Below are positions 35,630 to 46,390 of a stretch of DNA of 64,000 nt, one piece after another. Position 1 is the first letter of the stretch; each line of letters begins with the position of its first letter. A model generated the notes under the pieces. The model was not told the DNA's origin. It saw only the letters and a program-made list of their open reading frames with translations, and did no database searches. Source of the DNA: Gibbula magus. Lineage: Eukaryota; Mollusca; Gastropoda; Trochida; Trochidae. The position numbers and the translations under genes were made by a program. The stretch is from the NCBI GenBank assembly GCA_936450465.1, contig OW388297.1, positions 30,274,387-30,338,386 of the forward strand. The letters run 5' to 3'.

Positions 35630-35667
<38 letters not shown>
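35630..35667. repeat. (ATT)n microsatellite at the 3' end of F1 copy B
   Basis: About twelve ATT triplets directly follow the 3' hairpin of the element. Confidence 0.9.
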
Positions 35668-36153
35668 GTAGAACATTTGAGAAACACTTGAAATGATCTG
35701 GCTGCAAGATTTGTTTGCATTCAGTCAGACTACATTAGATCTGAAAATAGAACAAGTACAAAATGCAGAAATTCATTTGATAAAATCACAAAAATCGTTT
35801 TAATTTGGCACTGTTTGTCTCCTATTAGTGTAGCAGATGTATGCAAAGTTTGAAAATAATTTGGTTAATATTCATTCTGTTTTAAGTCGTTAAACGGAAT
35901 TCTTGTTCTTACCACACAACCCCGTACGGTTGGTTGGAGGTATAATTAGGAGATCTCTCAAAATGGAAAACACATGTTACAAAACTAATCGGGTCGTGTA
36001 ATGGTCTGTTTTACCCTCTTAATGATGCATCATCAGCGTTCGTGAAATTGGCTTAGAATTCACGAGGTTGCGATTGCGGACTGTTTTTGTCGCATACCTT
36101 ATGAAATAATGATCCGATTGTGACCATTTATAGCCCATTTTGTAGGGAAATCA

Positions 36154-36357
36154 TTAAGCTGTCGTATCGTAGTCATCGACTGGGTCATAACAAAAATTGA
36201 TGCGAAATATGAGTTTGAATGAGCATGGGGTGGTTTCGTTGTTACATCCCTTTCCCTTTATGTAGTAATAGGGTAGGTTCTTTATAGGTACATGTCCTTC
36301 AAACGCTGTTTCTAAGCGATACACGCCCCTGTGGTTGAATTCATCGGTCATGGACTG
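36154..36357 (-). CDS. Possible terminal exon of an unknown gene
   Basis: The minus strand has a CCCCACAG acceptor, then TCCATGACC and a 65-codon frame ending in TAA. The amino-acid mix is protein-like (GVYRLETAFEGHVPIKNLPY) but matches no family I recognise. No upstream exon is found. It could be a real last exon or chance. Confidence 0.2.
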   Translation of the reverse strand, partial: QSMTDEFNHRGVYRLETAFEGHVPIKNLPYYYIKGKGCNNETTPCSFKLIFRINFCYDPVDDYDTTA

Positions 36358-36360
36358 TGG

Positions 36361-37734
36361 GGATCAATAAAAGGCTGGGGTCATTTTAGGATGGTACTAT
36401 GCTTCAAACGTGAACATCATTGATTTACAATTTTAAGCTTGATGTAATCATATAGATATAGTGAATAAATTTGATGGTGGATTTGAGCATACAAAATATG
36501 CAGAAATTTGTGCTGCAGTACCTAGAACGAGTCTCAAGAAATAAAAAGAATTTGTCCGTTGATTCTGTAAATGAATTGATATGAATAATATGAAATTAAC
36601 ACACATAGGTAATAAATTGCAATTTGAAACGTTTAAACTTTTAGCAATGTTCCAATATGTATTATTGTGATTGTTACGTGACATTAAATAAAGTATTCAC
36701 AGGGAATTCATTTACAAATTTAGACGGATTTAATGTTAGATTTGCACATTACCCAATATGTGATCTTAGCTGAAAACTCAAACGAAAGAGGGAGGGAGAA
36801 AGAAGTTAACAGAGTCAACTTGAACTTTCAAGTTGGTTACATAATGACACAAATCTCAAAAGGAACCATATTAATTAATCTAATTATCATTGAATATGAA
36901 ATAATGTGAACGCCAGCTATTACGCACTCTCTTTCATTTAGATGTTCGATGAAGACCTTTGTTCTAAATGGGCCATATTTCTAGGTTCTAGCAAAATGGC
37001 CCAGCTGCGTACCACAAACGATATCACTGCTTTTTATCCAATAAAATCACTTTCAATGACCTATCAACCGAGTTACTTCAAAGAATTTAGCATTTGAGTT
37101 TACGGGGTCTTTGTAAATATGTCTCAAATAAATGATAAATGATAAACTTTTGTCATGTGTTTGCCTCTTCTTTATTTATCAGCATGTATATGGTCTATTG
37201 TTATAAACATTCAAACGGAATACATCGAATAAAACTTATTAAACGAGACAAACCGTCTTTGGCAAATGTCATCTTTACAACGACGTAGCTGATTGTATTA
37301 CTCACTTCTAATGCAAGCAATCAGGATTCTCCATTTCCAGCCGAGAAACTGGTCGCATTATAACAGAGGTTACGATAGGAAAGGGAAAACGTATATTGTG
37401 GTTAGAGAATGACCATTACAATGTTTATACTTATCAACGGCAGGTGATATTCCCCACATGCTGGTTATGTAACCCGTGTTTTCGTTCGTCTGTAAATTCA
37501 TGTGTTAATTGTGTCAGATATTTCAGAGAGCAGGTTTAGTTAGTCACTTTGGCCATATGAACCAGGATACAGTTTTGAATCAATTTGAAGAAAAATGTAT
37601 CTCGAATCTAAATAAGTCATAAAATCAGCATATCATAAGCGCATTTGTCTACAACTGACACCCCCGTGGCACCAGGTGTTGAAAGCATAACGTCAATAAA
37701 AGATATATCTAAATATGATATATAGGTTTAATTT
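36361..37734. other. no supported feature
   Basis: AT-rich, without domain-bearing frames or clear repeats. Confidence 0.4.
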
Positions 37735-37890
37735 ACTTCTACATCAACGCTTATATCTACATCTACATCAACGCCTATACCTACATCTACATCAACGCCT
37801 ATACCTACATCTACATCAACGCCTATACTGTCATCTACAACAACGCATTTATCTACATCTACATAACTGTCTATATCTACATCTACCTCT
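37735..37890 (+). repeat. 24-bp minisatellite, about six units
   Basis: Units of CTACATCTACATCAACGCC plus TATAC are repeated with increasing divergence to the right. An open frame across it is repeat-derived. Confidence 0.85.
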
Positions 37891-38639
37891 TAGGGTTTTT
37901 GTACTTGGAAATCAAAGCCCATTATGCATTTAAGGTGCAAAGATCCGCTATCTTAGCATGGAAAATCGAGGGAGATACTGCAAGGCTTAAATCGGCCAGT
38001 GATGGAGACTGGCAAGAGTTATGCCTTATATTGGGAAGTTGACACCTACCATGATTCAATATATGTTCAGGATTGAATATACACAGTGATGGTAGGCATA
38101 GATTGTAGTTTCCCAAGTTTTGTCGTTATGATCGTCACGGATGTCTTTGTATTCTAATATATTTCATGTTAGTACTTGAGTTCAGTAGAGACCAACCTAT
38201 CGACATTTGTCTATAACCTTACATTTCTAGATATCATAATTTATTATTTACACATAAAAAAAAACGTTGTCGTTTATGGCAGAATTAAAGCAAAATTTAT
38301 TTTCTCGTATTGGTTTCTGAAATTCATATCAAGTTTAAGCTAGAAATAATGCCTATCAGCGGATGAAACCATGCACATTTTCCGGTCAAGACGTCACAAA
38401 GATGTTCAACAAAATGATTACAAAACAGATAACTTGTATTATGGGAACTAAAGGTCGCATGTAGAAAGTAAACACATCACCGTGGTCACTGGCATTTTCT
38501 CTCTTGAAAAATAGCAATTGAATTATATGTTTGGGAATACATACGCAAGACTTGTTAATTGACGCAAACATGTCTTTACCTTTTATAATCAATGCATATT
38601 TTTTAAACAAATTGGCTAAGGATACTTTAGGTTTGCTTT
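37891..38639. other. no supported feature
   Basis: Nothing recognised. Confidence 0.4.
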
Positions 38640-38940
38640 TCTTACTGAAGAAGAAGATAAAAATAGGATTTAAGAACTTGACCCCTGTGTTGGGTCACCA
38701 AATCTACAATTTAGAATCCCTATTGGGCAAGGAGTCTGTACACAGCATTTCAGCTTTCTAGACCTTTTGGTATTGAAGAAGAAGATAGAAATATATTGTT
38801 TAGGTTGTGACCCCTGTGACCTTATTTGTTGTCACGTTGTCACCAAATAAACAATTAAAAATCCAAAGTCTGTACACAAATTATCAGTTCTCTCGAGCCA
38901 GCAGCGGTTCTGGAGAAGAAGATGAAAAAGTGAAAAGTTA
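38640..38940 (+). repeat. GAGAAGAAGAT/TCTACAATTTAGA repeat, two units
   Basis: Units contain TTGACCCCTGTG, GGGTCACCAAATCTACAATTT, CAAGGAGTCTGTACAC and CT(A)GACCTTTTGGTA, followed by GAAGAAGAAGATA. The same family recurs at 43490-43790. Confidence 0.75.
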
Positions 38941-39207
38941 AGAGACGGATGGACGGTTGGATAGGGTTAAAATATTATTTTCGGCCTGTTTGTTACAATC
39001 TTTTATACATTTATACCGAAGTCAAACCGGTAGAGTATATGATTATATAAATTATAAAAATTATGAAATAATTATTGAAAATGTTTACTTTTCACTTTGT
39101 GAGAGGTATTGTTATGGGGTCGAAAACTACTGAAAGTATACTCATGGTAAAAATGGTTGACACCCCTTAACAGAAAATGGATTTTAGCAAATTAAATGCA
39201 TAGATAA

Positions 39208-40068
39208 ATATAGTCACAAGTGACGATAAAAGGATTCATCGCATATTTGATTAGTTTCCTATTAAGTACATCATATCAGCAGTCATTCTTGAAAGTTACA
39301 CGAGGATCTGTAAAATCATTAAGCTACAGCAGCCTCTACCTGTCCATCATGTAAAACGAAAGTAAGATTTACCCCCTTTGTTTACAGTTCAAAATGAAAG
39401 TCGCAATTGATCAAAAGAAAATGCTTATAGCTCATTGGTTATGTTAATTATCAAACTGATTATGCTTTCAGCAGTTAGAGTAATCATTTCCCATTCTGGT
39501 AATGTAGTAAACAGCGTTCTATGATTTTGCATTATTGAGCTATGAGTAAACAAAGACACACTACAAATGTGACCATTGTCAATTTTGAAAGAAAGGAGAA
39601 ACTGTCCGACTTAAAAGACCTGAGACCAAAATATGAGCTCTCTAATGCTTGTGTCTTCAGAGGAGAAGATTTTCAAAGGTGCATGGGGTCGGGAAATTTT
39701 GAAAAGTGTCTAAAATCAAAATGGCGGCGAAACCACGTGACCAACGTTATCGTCATGATTTACTTTTCTGCTCGCATTGTCAATGCGCATCTTTTAAAAA
39801 AGTTGCAAGTCTCTAGCTGCATTTTGAAAAGTTTGCCCATGTTAAAAAACGGAACTTTGAATCAAACTGGACCTTTAACGTTTGTGCCGATTGGGCCCAA
39901 AAGAAGCGGCATAAAACCAGACAGTAAGGGCTATGACCCTGCAAAGTTTGGTTGCATTAGCTGCATTCCTTCTGGTAGAAGTGCTGGGGACAAAATCCGT
40001 GGAAGAATAATAATAAAACACGCCAATAACAATAAGGATTCAGCACTGCACTTTAGTGCTGAATCCTT
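39208..40068 (-). mobile_element. Hairpin-ended element F1, copy C (internally deleted, 0.86 kb)
   Basis: Reverse orientation. The 3' hairpin GTCAC-AA/TT-GTGAC is at 39213-39224 with the GATTCATC half copy beside it, and the 5' palindrome at 40034-40068 carries a 5-bp insertion. The left ~360 bp match the last part of copy A (near 23960-24332) and the right ~500 bp match its first part. About 2.7 kb of interior is missing, the usual form of an internal-deletion derivative. A 195-codon frame crossing it is an artefact. CACGTG with a YY1-like core is retained (39718-39739). Confidence 0.85.
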
Positions 40069-40580
40069 AATTAACATTGTTCGATATTATGGTATTTTCG
40101 ACATTAAATGGCACAAACACATGATGTAATCTACATAATATTTGCCATGTATGTATTGTGTGCGAATGAGACTCCATGACAGATTTTGTGTATATTTTGG
40201 TTCAGTAAAACATTTTTTTGAAATGCAACTTTTCATTATTAATTAGAACTAAAATGAGAACAATTCAAACACTGTATCAATGTATCAATGCCAAGATCTC
40301 AAGACACAAGGAATGAACTCTTTTGAATAAATTTCATTTTTCTGTTATTCCTCTTTCTTTGGTATTTTAAAGTACAAGTGGAGATATAGCAAATGCTCAA
40401 GGATACTATTCACAAAAAGACATCCAGTAGTAACATGTTTTATTCAAAAAAATATCGAACCTGACACGTTACGTTGTTTATAAAACATTTCATTCCTGTA
40501 TGAGGGAGTGTCAACCATTATTACCATGAGTATATTAACGTAACAGATGTACCCATACTTTCCCAGGTGAAACACAGTCT
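40069..40580. other. no supported feature
   Basis: Nothing recognised. Confidence 0.4.
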
Positions 40581-40632
40581 AATACCCTGTTCGCATGCAG
40601 TCAATTTACTCCTATGAGCAAATTTAAGGTAA

Positions 40633-40690
40633 AGATATGATAAGATAAGATAAGACTTTATTTTCCCGGAGGAAATTCTGATTGCTCATA
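40633..40690 (-). mobile_element. 3' end of a LINE with (TTATC)n tail
   Basis: On the minus strand, AATTTCCTCCGGGAAAATAA leads into AGTCTTATCTTATCTTATC. This is the typical 3' end of many non-LTR retrotransposons. Only the tail is recognisable. Confidence 0.5.
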
Positions 40691-41400
40691 ATTAAAAAAA
40701 ACTCATGTGAGAAAAAGCAAAATTACTGAATACATTAAATTACGCATGACATTGACATTATTTTATGTTGTTTATCTCAAGGATTTTCGAAAACCTAAAA
40801 CCTGAAGAAAAAAAGAGCCGTGGGATATGTAGCTCATCGGGGTTTATATTGTTTAATGTTGAAGAATGAAATAGATTGTTCTCAATTTAGCCGTACACTC
40901 AAACTCGGAAAAAATATTTCTTCTGAAAATATCGCCATTTTATTAAATATTGAAAAGGAAACTGTAAGAAATGGAATTTTCCGAAAAGAGGCTCCTTTTC
41001 AATATCTTTGTCATATCTTTTTCAGAGTCTAAGTAACATAATTCACAATGTTAGCCCTGAAAATCGCAGTATTCAGTGCATAACTTGACACTTAAATTAA
41101 AATTGGTTGTCGAAGTTCACGGTTCCTGCAAAGATATTTAATGGAGGGAAAGCGAGAGCTGACAGCCCTCCCCCCCCCCCCCCCCCCCCCAAACTGCTCA
41201 TGAGTAAATATACATGTACTCGACCCCTTGACTAGGTGCAAATTTAAGCGAGAGCTGACAGCCGTGCAATGATTGTTTTATTAATATATGTATCCCAGTT
41301 GTTATGTGTATGAATTAAAACTCATTTGATATTCTAAATACGTTGTCTTCTGTATGTAGATTCAAAGGGGAGTAACTCCATCTTGTTTGGTTCATTTCAG

Positions 41401-41471
41401 CAGTCCGAACGTTTCACTATCCGAACGTTTTGATGAAAAACGGAAGTGTTCGGATTATCGAGGTCTGACTG
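41401..41471. mobile_element. 71-bp palindromic fragment, Tc1/mariner (pogo)-like ends
   Basis: It starts CAGTCCGAACGTTTCAC and, on the other strand, CAGTCAGACCTCGATAATCC. ATCCGAAC occurs near both ends. A TA duplication is not clear on the left side. Confidence 0.4.
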
Positions 41472-41632
41472 TACTCGACCCCTTGACTAGGTGCAAATTT
41501 ACTCCTGGAGTAAATTTACTTAGGTGAGTAACTGCGTTCACATGCACTGAATACTCATGTGAATATATTTACTTACGTGAGTAAATACACTCAAGTGAGT
41601 AAATCAATGCATGCGAACGGTGTATAAGTATA

Positions 41633-42184
41633 CCTAGGTTCAATAATGCTCGCAATATTCCCAAATCGAGTATTGACCAATCAAAGAATCAAAGAAAGTT
41701 GATTGTAAGATAATATTGAATCTGTCCTTTGTGGGCCTTTGAATAATCTTATACTCACATGTTTGTAGTATATATTCCTCTGAACGTTGCTTCTTCGTTG
41801 AAACTTTGAATATAATAGTGTGTCTGTCGAGAAGGATTATTTACTTCGAACTCATGGTGTCTTTTTTATGTGTTAATGACAATGTAATTTTAAATAAATG
41901 CAAAATTAATCTTATCATTTTACATAAATTTACATTCTCTTCCTTCAGAGATTACACCATTCGTCCCTTTAGATTTTCTGTTGTAACAATTTAAAATGTG
42001 TAAGGAGTAACCGCTATGAGAATGGGAATATTTTATTTAATTTAAGTGGTTTTGTTATGTTTTCAACATGAATTTGTAACATTATTTACTTGACTTAACT
42101 TTATTCTTTCATGTTATTGCGGTATGCATAAATATGACTTCATTGAGAGGCATTTTAGAAGCTGGTATGATGAATGAGAACAAG
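41633..42184. other. no supported feature
   Basis: Nothing recognised. Confidence 0.4.
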
Positions 42185-42262
42185 TTCTATGGATAGTCAA
42201 CTTCTTTATTAATATGAGTGCGACGTTTCGATGCAGATACTAGCATCATTATCAAGCAAGTG
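42185..42262 (-). ncRNA. Penelope-like terminal fragment with degenerate hammerhead motif
   Basis: The minus strand reads CTTGATAATGATGC, loop, GCATCGAAACGTC, then GCACTCATATTAATAAAGAAG and TTGACTATCC. GATGC/GCATC can form stem II between a degraded CUGAUGA core and GAAA, followed by the GUC cleavage triplet. Penelope-like retroelements are known to carry such ribozymes in their terminal repeats. The TGATAA core departs from consensus, so activity is doubtful. No reverse transcriptase is nearby. Confidence 0.45.
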
Positions 42263-43489
42263 ATGAATATGATCAAACATTCGATTGTTATTGCTTAACA
42301 CATAAGACATTTTGTATGTGTATTTGTAAAAAACTGACGTTTATAAGAACTCGTTTAACCGAATATATGTTAAAGCCAAGACAGCGTGACAAGGAGGTTT
42401 TTTCACATGCAAATATGTCCAAAAATGTGTTTATATCGTATATTTCAGTTCGTGTAGAAATGGTATGACCTAAATTTTATAAACAAAACATATGACTTTA
42501 GAAAAATAAGAGAATTCAAGAGTTCCAGAAGGACCTCGATGAAGTAGACATTACCAATACAGTCATACGGGTAATCATGTTTTAGCGGGCTAAATTATTT
42601 TACGTGAACTAAGACGTGTTGTGTTTATTGAGTCTTATTAAATTAATACATTTATGGAATTTAGTTTTATGGAGAAGACTCGCTAAACCGTAAATAGCCA
42701 TTGTCTGATTCGTTAATTCCATTTGGCCATCGCATGTTTGATTAGAGGTCATAGGTCGCTGAAAGGTTTTACTGAATCTCGCTAGACTCAATACAGAGTG
42801 CAGATTTACTTATCTGCACCCACTATTAAGTCCCCCAAATGGCCAAACTTTGTTTATCCAGCAGACAATGTCAATGTCCATGAGGTTCTTATTTAAAAAT
42901 ACATTTTAGGGCGCAGGGTTATTACATTTGACCCTAACTGTACCAAATATCACAGATAACAACGACCTCTGAAGCAAAACAGAATGACTGATTGAGAAGT
43001 CGAAGGAGCGAAACATGAGAAGGAAAATTAAGAATTAAAACCAAAGAGAGCTATTAAACAGTTGTGAGGAAGATGCTGTCGTTTCTGAAAACTCCTCCAG
43101 ACATTCTAACAAAATATATAAAAAATTAACTGTCTGACCTCGACTGTCAGATTATGAATTGATAATTGTAACCAACGAATGTGTTTTTATATTAAATATC
43201 ATAATTTGTGGTCGTTTTATCTTTTGTGCATATTAACTCATACACGTTTTTGAATATGTACAGTTTGTACGAGACATAGCGTGACAAAGAAAGTGTATCT
43301 TATAAGTGTAGGACGCGGGATAAAACCATAACTAAGTTTATAGCGGGAAAACTAATAAGGTATATAAAAAAAAAGGTAGAGCCAATACCGTCTGTAGCCA
43401 ACCAGTCTTTAAACAATAAACTAAATAAATTCAAAAGAAGGAGAATTCATCACAGATATAACAAATGCGTAGTACTTGAGAAAAAGATG
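42263..43489. other. no supported feature
   Basis: Nothing recognised. Confidence 0.4.
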
Positions 43490-43790
43490 AAAATAATTTT
43501 TGTTTAAGGTTCTAACCCCTGTGACCCCATTTGGGATCACGGGGATCACAAGATCTACAATTTAGAATGCCCATTATCCAAGGAGTTTTCACAAAACTTT
43601 TCAGCTCTCTAGACCTTTTGGAACTGGAGAAGAAGATGAAATAAGGATGTTATGGTTGTGACCCCATTTGGGGTCACGGGGTCACGAAATCTACAATTTA
43701 GCTTCCCCATTAGCCAAGGAGTCTGCACTCTTGAGTCATGGGTTCTGGAGAAGAAGTCGAAAACGCGAAAAGTTTGTAAGTAAAAGGAAT
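43490..43790 (+). repeat. GAGAAGAAGAT/TCTACAATTTAG repeat, two units
   Basis: Two units share TGTGACCCCATTTGGG(A/G)TCACG, ATCTACAATTTAG and CCAAGGAGT, ending in GGAGAAGAAG. Same family as 38640-38940. Confidence 0.75.
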
Positions 43791-43860
43791 TTAAATCAAA
43801 CATGGGGTTCACGGTCAAGCAGAAGTATGAACATGATAAAACCCCTCGTACTTCATTCAT

Positions 43861-43978
<118 letters not shown>

Positions 43979-44052
43979 CACTCTCAGTAGTATGGGGGGG
44001 GGGTATAGGTTATTTTGGTCGGCCATTTTGTTTTTTCAAATAGCCTTTGACA

Positions 44053-44135
44053 TGACCTTTAAGTGACCTTTGATAAGGGGTTCAGGTCACCTTTTGAAGA
44101 AAAATTAGGTCATGTTATCCATTACAAAATGACCT
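44053..44135. promoter_or_regulatory. Cluster of five AGGTCA/TGACCT half-sites
   Basis: TGACCT at 44053, 44064 and 44130, and AGGTCA at 44084 and 44107, lie just upstream of the first ORF of the cluster. The first two form a direct repeat with a 5-base spacer, a DR5 arrangement used by RAR/RXR-type nuclear receptors. Function is inference. Confidence 0.35.
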
Positions 44136-44179
44136 ATCTTTTTAAGTCATTACAACAGTTGTAAAGTAACACTGCAAGG

Positions 44180-45142
44180 ATGAATACTTCAGACAAGAAT
44201 TCCCTGGATGAAACCTTGGCTACTCTTCAAGACCATTATTGTCATCTTGATCTTGGTGACAATGTCTTTGCGATAGCAAAGACATGGAACGATTTTGTAT
44301 ACATTGGCATCAGAAAGTATACTGTTTATGGTAGTGGTAAGTTTTACCCTACAAAACGTGGTATTATGCTAACTCTAAAACACTGGCTTGAGTTTCCTGG
44401 AGTTTTCTATTATTTGGAGGAGTACAGCAAGACAGGTGATTATACACATGTTGGAGCAAATGTGTATGCAACATTAGAAGACCATGGTGTGGATCTTAGG
44501 CAATGGGAACAAGATGATGCTGGTAAACAAGTTCCAACCTCAAAGGGTGTTCTACTATCTCAAGACCAGTGGAAACGGCTGAGAGATTGTTGTGATGTGA
44601 TGCCAGACTTTGTTCCAGAATTAAAAGACATGAAATCAAATAAGTCAGACTCATTAAAGAGAAAGTCATTGGACAATGAGTCAGCATCCGTTCAACCAGT
44701 CAGGAAGAAGCAGGAGACCAAGTCTAACAACAACAATGAAGGTGAAAATGAAAAGCAGCAGGTGTTATCTGCAGTAGTCTCACCAGTGGAAGAAAAGAAA
44801 GAAGAGGCGGAGTGGGAAAAAGACTTACGATTTATCCGTGAAGACATGAAGCGTGACTACAAGAAGTTTGACCAACAGATGGAATGTCTGATTCCAGGAT
44901 ATGGTAGCTTGGTCCAGGGGAAGAAGCCTGATCATCATCTAATAGGATATGTTGAAACGATAGCATCGGATGAAAGACCGCAATGGGAGGTTGCTACTGA
45001 GTTTAATACATCAATTGAGTCACCACCAATGTACCTCAATTTAAGGTCATCTCCATTTGATGATGATAATGATGATGCTGATGATTATGATGAAGCTGAT
45101 GATGGTGACCTTGGTTTAGATGAACATTTTCACCAGGGTTAA
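44180..45142 (+). CDS. Protein with two PC4-like ssDNA-binding domains and acidic tail
   Basis: 320 codons from an ATG in good context (AAGGATGA). Residues ~25-75 (FVYIGIRKY, GKFYPTKRGIMLTLKHW) match the transcriptional coactivator PC4/p15 fold. Residues ~90-140 (VDLRQWEQDDAGKQVPTSKG, LSQDQWKRLRDCC) look like a second, more diverged copy. PC4 domains bind single-stranded DNA and act in transcription or replication. A lysine-rich stretch (~150-190) could be a nuclear localisation signal, a charged region follows, and the last ~30 residues are strongly acidic. Intronless, first of five same-strand ORFs. In this company it is likely a viral or transposon DNA-binding or transcription protein. A host gene is possible but less likely. 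Confidence 0.8.
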   Translation: MNTSDKNSLDETLATLQDHYCHLDLGDNVFAIAKTWNDFVYIGIRKYTVYGSGKFYPTKRGIMLTLKHWLEFPGVFYYLEEYSKTGDYTHVGANVYATLEDHGVDLRQWEQDDAGKQVPTSKGVLLSQDQWKRLRDCCDVMPDFVPELKDMKSNKSDSLKRKSLDNESASVQPVRKKQETKSNNNNEGENEKQQVLSAVVSPVEEKKEEAEWEKDLRFIREDMKRDYKKFDQQMECLIPGYGSLVQGKKPDHHLIGYVETIASDERPQWEVATEFNTSIESPPMYLNLRSSPFDDDNDDADDYDEADDGDLGLDEHFHQG

Positions 45143-45260
45143 ATGGAGCATTTGCAATGTTCGAAATGTAACCCCAATGACTACATAAATTGGTGAATGC
45201 TTAGTGTGCTTCTAGACTCAGACGTGTACAGACGTGTGTTTATTCACTCTGATACTAAGG

Positions 45261-45674
45261 ATGTGTGTGGGTGTCCTGATGAAACTTTTTTTTACTGATT
45301 GCTGTGCATTGCAACCTAAATGTGACTGGAGTTTGTTTGAGGAAAGACTAGATTCATTTAAGAACTGGCCAATTCAAATGAAGCAGAGTGCTGAAGATTT
45401 GGCTCATGCAGGACTTGTGTACCAGAACAGAGGAGACTTGTGTGTATGTTTCGAATGTCAAGTACGTCTTAAGGAATGGTTGTCTTCTGATGATTCCTGG
45501 CTAGAACACGGGAAAAGGTCCCAAGATTGTCACTATCTTAGAATGGTAGGAAGACCCAACACAAGGAGTGCTAAGGACAATAAGATGAACTCTGATGGAA
45601 AAAGACCAAGGACTGATGTTACTCTAATCAACTGGAGGATTCATTCAAAACCAATATTACAACTGCTTTTTTAA
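45261..45674 (+). CDS. Single-BIR (inhibitor-of-apoptosis-like) protein
   Basis: The first ATG of the frame is at 45261 (137 residues); ATG at 45279 is an alternative. The BIR domain begins at ERLDSFKNWP. Its zinc ligands fit the family pattern exactly: Cys63, Cys66, His83 and Cys90 (CX2CX16HX6C, counted from 45261). There is no RING finger. BIR proteins bind caspases or related partners and block cell death, or act in division. Baculoviruses, ascoviruses and molluscan herpesviruses carry them. The tail is basic and short. It is 118 bp after the PC4-like ORF and followed by an AATAAA. Likely an accessory anti-apoptotic gene of the integrated element. Confidence 0.85.
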   Translation: MCVGVLMKLFFTDCCALQPKCDWSLFEERLDSFKNWPIQMKQSAEDLAHAGLVYQNRGDLCVCFECQVRLKEWLSSDDSWLEHGKRSQDCHYLRMVGRPNTRSAKDNKMNSDGKRPRTDVTLINWRIHSKPILQLLF

Positions 45675-45693
45675 TGCCGTATAAATATTATGG

Positions 45694-45699
45694 AATAAA
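45694..45699 (+). terminator. Polyadenylation signal AATAAA after the BIR gene
   Basis: AATAAA lies 20 bases after the BIR stop codon, suggesting separate transcripts for the genes of the cluster. Confidence 0.6.
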
Positions 45700-45953
45700 A
45701 AAAATAAGATATTGTTAGTTATCATCGATTTTAATTTCATGTTATCTTTTGGGTCTGTCCACTGCAGTCTACCAAAGGTAAAGAAGTGGTGAAAGCTTTG
45801 ACAGACTTATGAAAAAACACAAGATCGCATACTTGGTATTTTATCAGACTGATATGGGAACTGAATTCAATATAGGTTGACAGAACTTATATAATAGGTC
45901 GAGATAATGACTAACCTCATTTGCTTCAGAACATTCAAACTGAATGCATCACC

Positions 45954-46277
45954 ATGAGTCAATATAAACTATTTGTCCCGGACACTGAGAAATGGACTCG
46001 CCATTATATGTTGCAAGTCCAGGGTAAATTGAAACCATATAATTTTGTCATGAGAGGTGGGGAACAGCAGGGTATAATGTCTGTGGACAGAACATTGGAG
46101 CTGTACGATCCGGAATGGCCTAAAATTTTGGAAGAAAGGAAACGAAAAGAACAGGCAAGGAACATGCTTTATTCTGAGCAACCCAAACTCAACTTTGTCT
46201 CCCCTACACAACATGTCGTGGAGCAAGCCCAAGCTCAGGAAAAAAGAGTACAGGCAAATTTAAAACGGTCAAAGTAA
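45954..46277 (+). CDS. Small uncharacterised protein of the cluster
   Basis: 107 codons from ATG 45954, which has a strong context (CACCATGA). The start fits better than any upstream codon. The protein begins MSQYKLFVPDTEKW, has a middle LELYDPEWPKILEERKRKE helix and a glutamine/alanine/lysine-rich C-terminal helix, with no cysteines. I do not recognise the family. Its place directly before the packaging-type ATPase suggests a structural or virion-associated protein, by position only. Confidence 0.6.
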   Translation: MSQYKLFVPDTEKWTRHYMLQVQGKLKPYNFVMRGGEQQGIMSVDRTLELYDPEWPKILEERKRKEQARNMLYSEQPKLNFVSPTQHVVEQAQAQEKRVQANLKRSK

Positions 46278-46390
46278 GAGGAGGTCAAAGGAAACGAATG
46301 AAAACACCTTTTTAACCAATTACAAATGATATAAAATGCCCCAATGAAGGAACTTCTATTTAGTTGGATATCAAACACTGAGCTGTCAAA

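Larger units (their letters stand above)
32333..35632 (+). mobile_element. Hairpin-ended element F1, copy B (3.3 kb)
   Basis: The 5' palindrome (32333-32362) reads GATTCAGCGC-TAAA-GCGCTGAATC, where copy A has GCAC/GTGC, so both arms changed together. The 3' hairpin is GTCGC-TT-GCGAC (35616-35627), again a paired change relative to copy A. The interior matches copy A at both ends (for example GATGTGTGAACAGG near 34600). It lacks the F2-type core and about 300 bp near the 3' end, and has its own 0.9-kb insert (33430-34350). No transposase gene. Confidence 0.85.
40581..41626. mobile_element. Non-autonomous TIR element with nested inserts
   Basis: Left end TACCCTGTTCGCATGCAGTC and right end (inverted) ACACCGTTCGCATGCATTGA form imperfect ~30-bp terminal inverted repeats, both followed by ATTTACTC words. 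The inside holds a LINE 3' tail, a C21 run (41170-41190), two copies of TACTCGACCCCTTGACTAGG (about 41218 and 41471) and a small palindromic fragment. No gene. Confidence 0.65.

Noticed and set aside
39542..40129. 195-codon frame beginning with ATG
   Set aside because: Runs across the deletion-derived F1 copy C, including its terminal palindrome. The equivalent frame in copies A and B is broken.
45234..45260. Upstream non-ATG start for the BIR protein
   Set aside because: GTG is not a usual start in animals. ATG at 45261 or 45279 retains the whole BIR domain.
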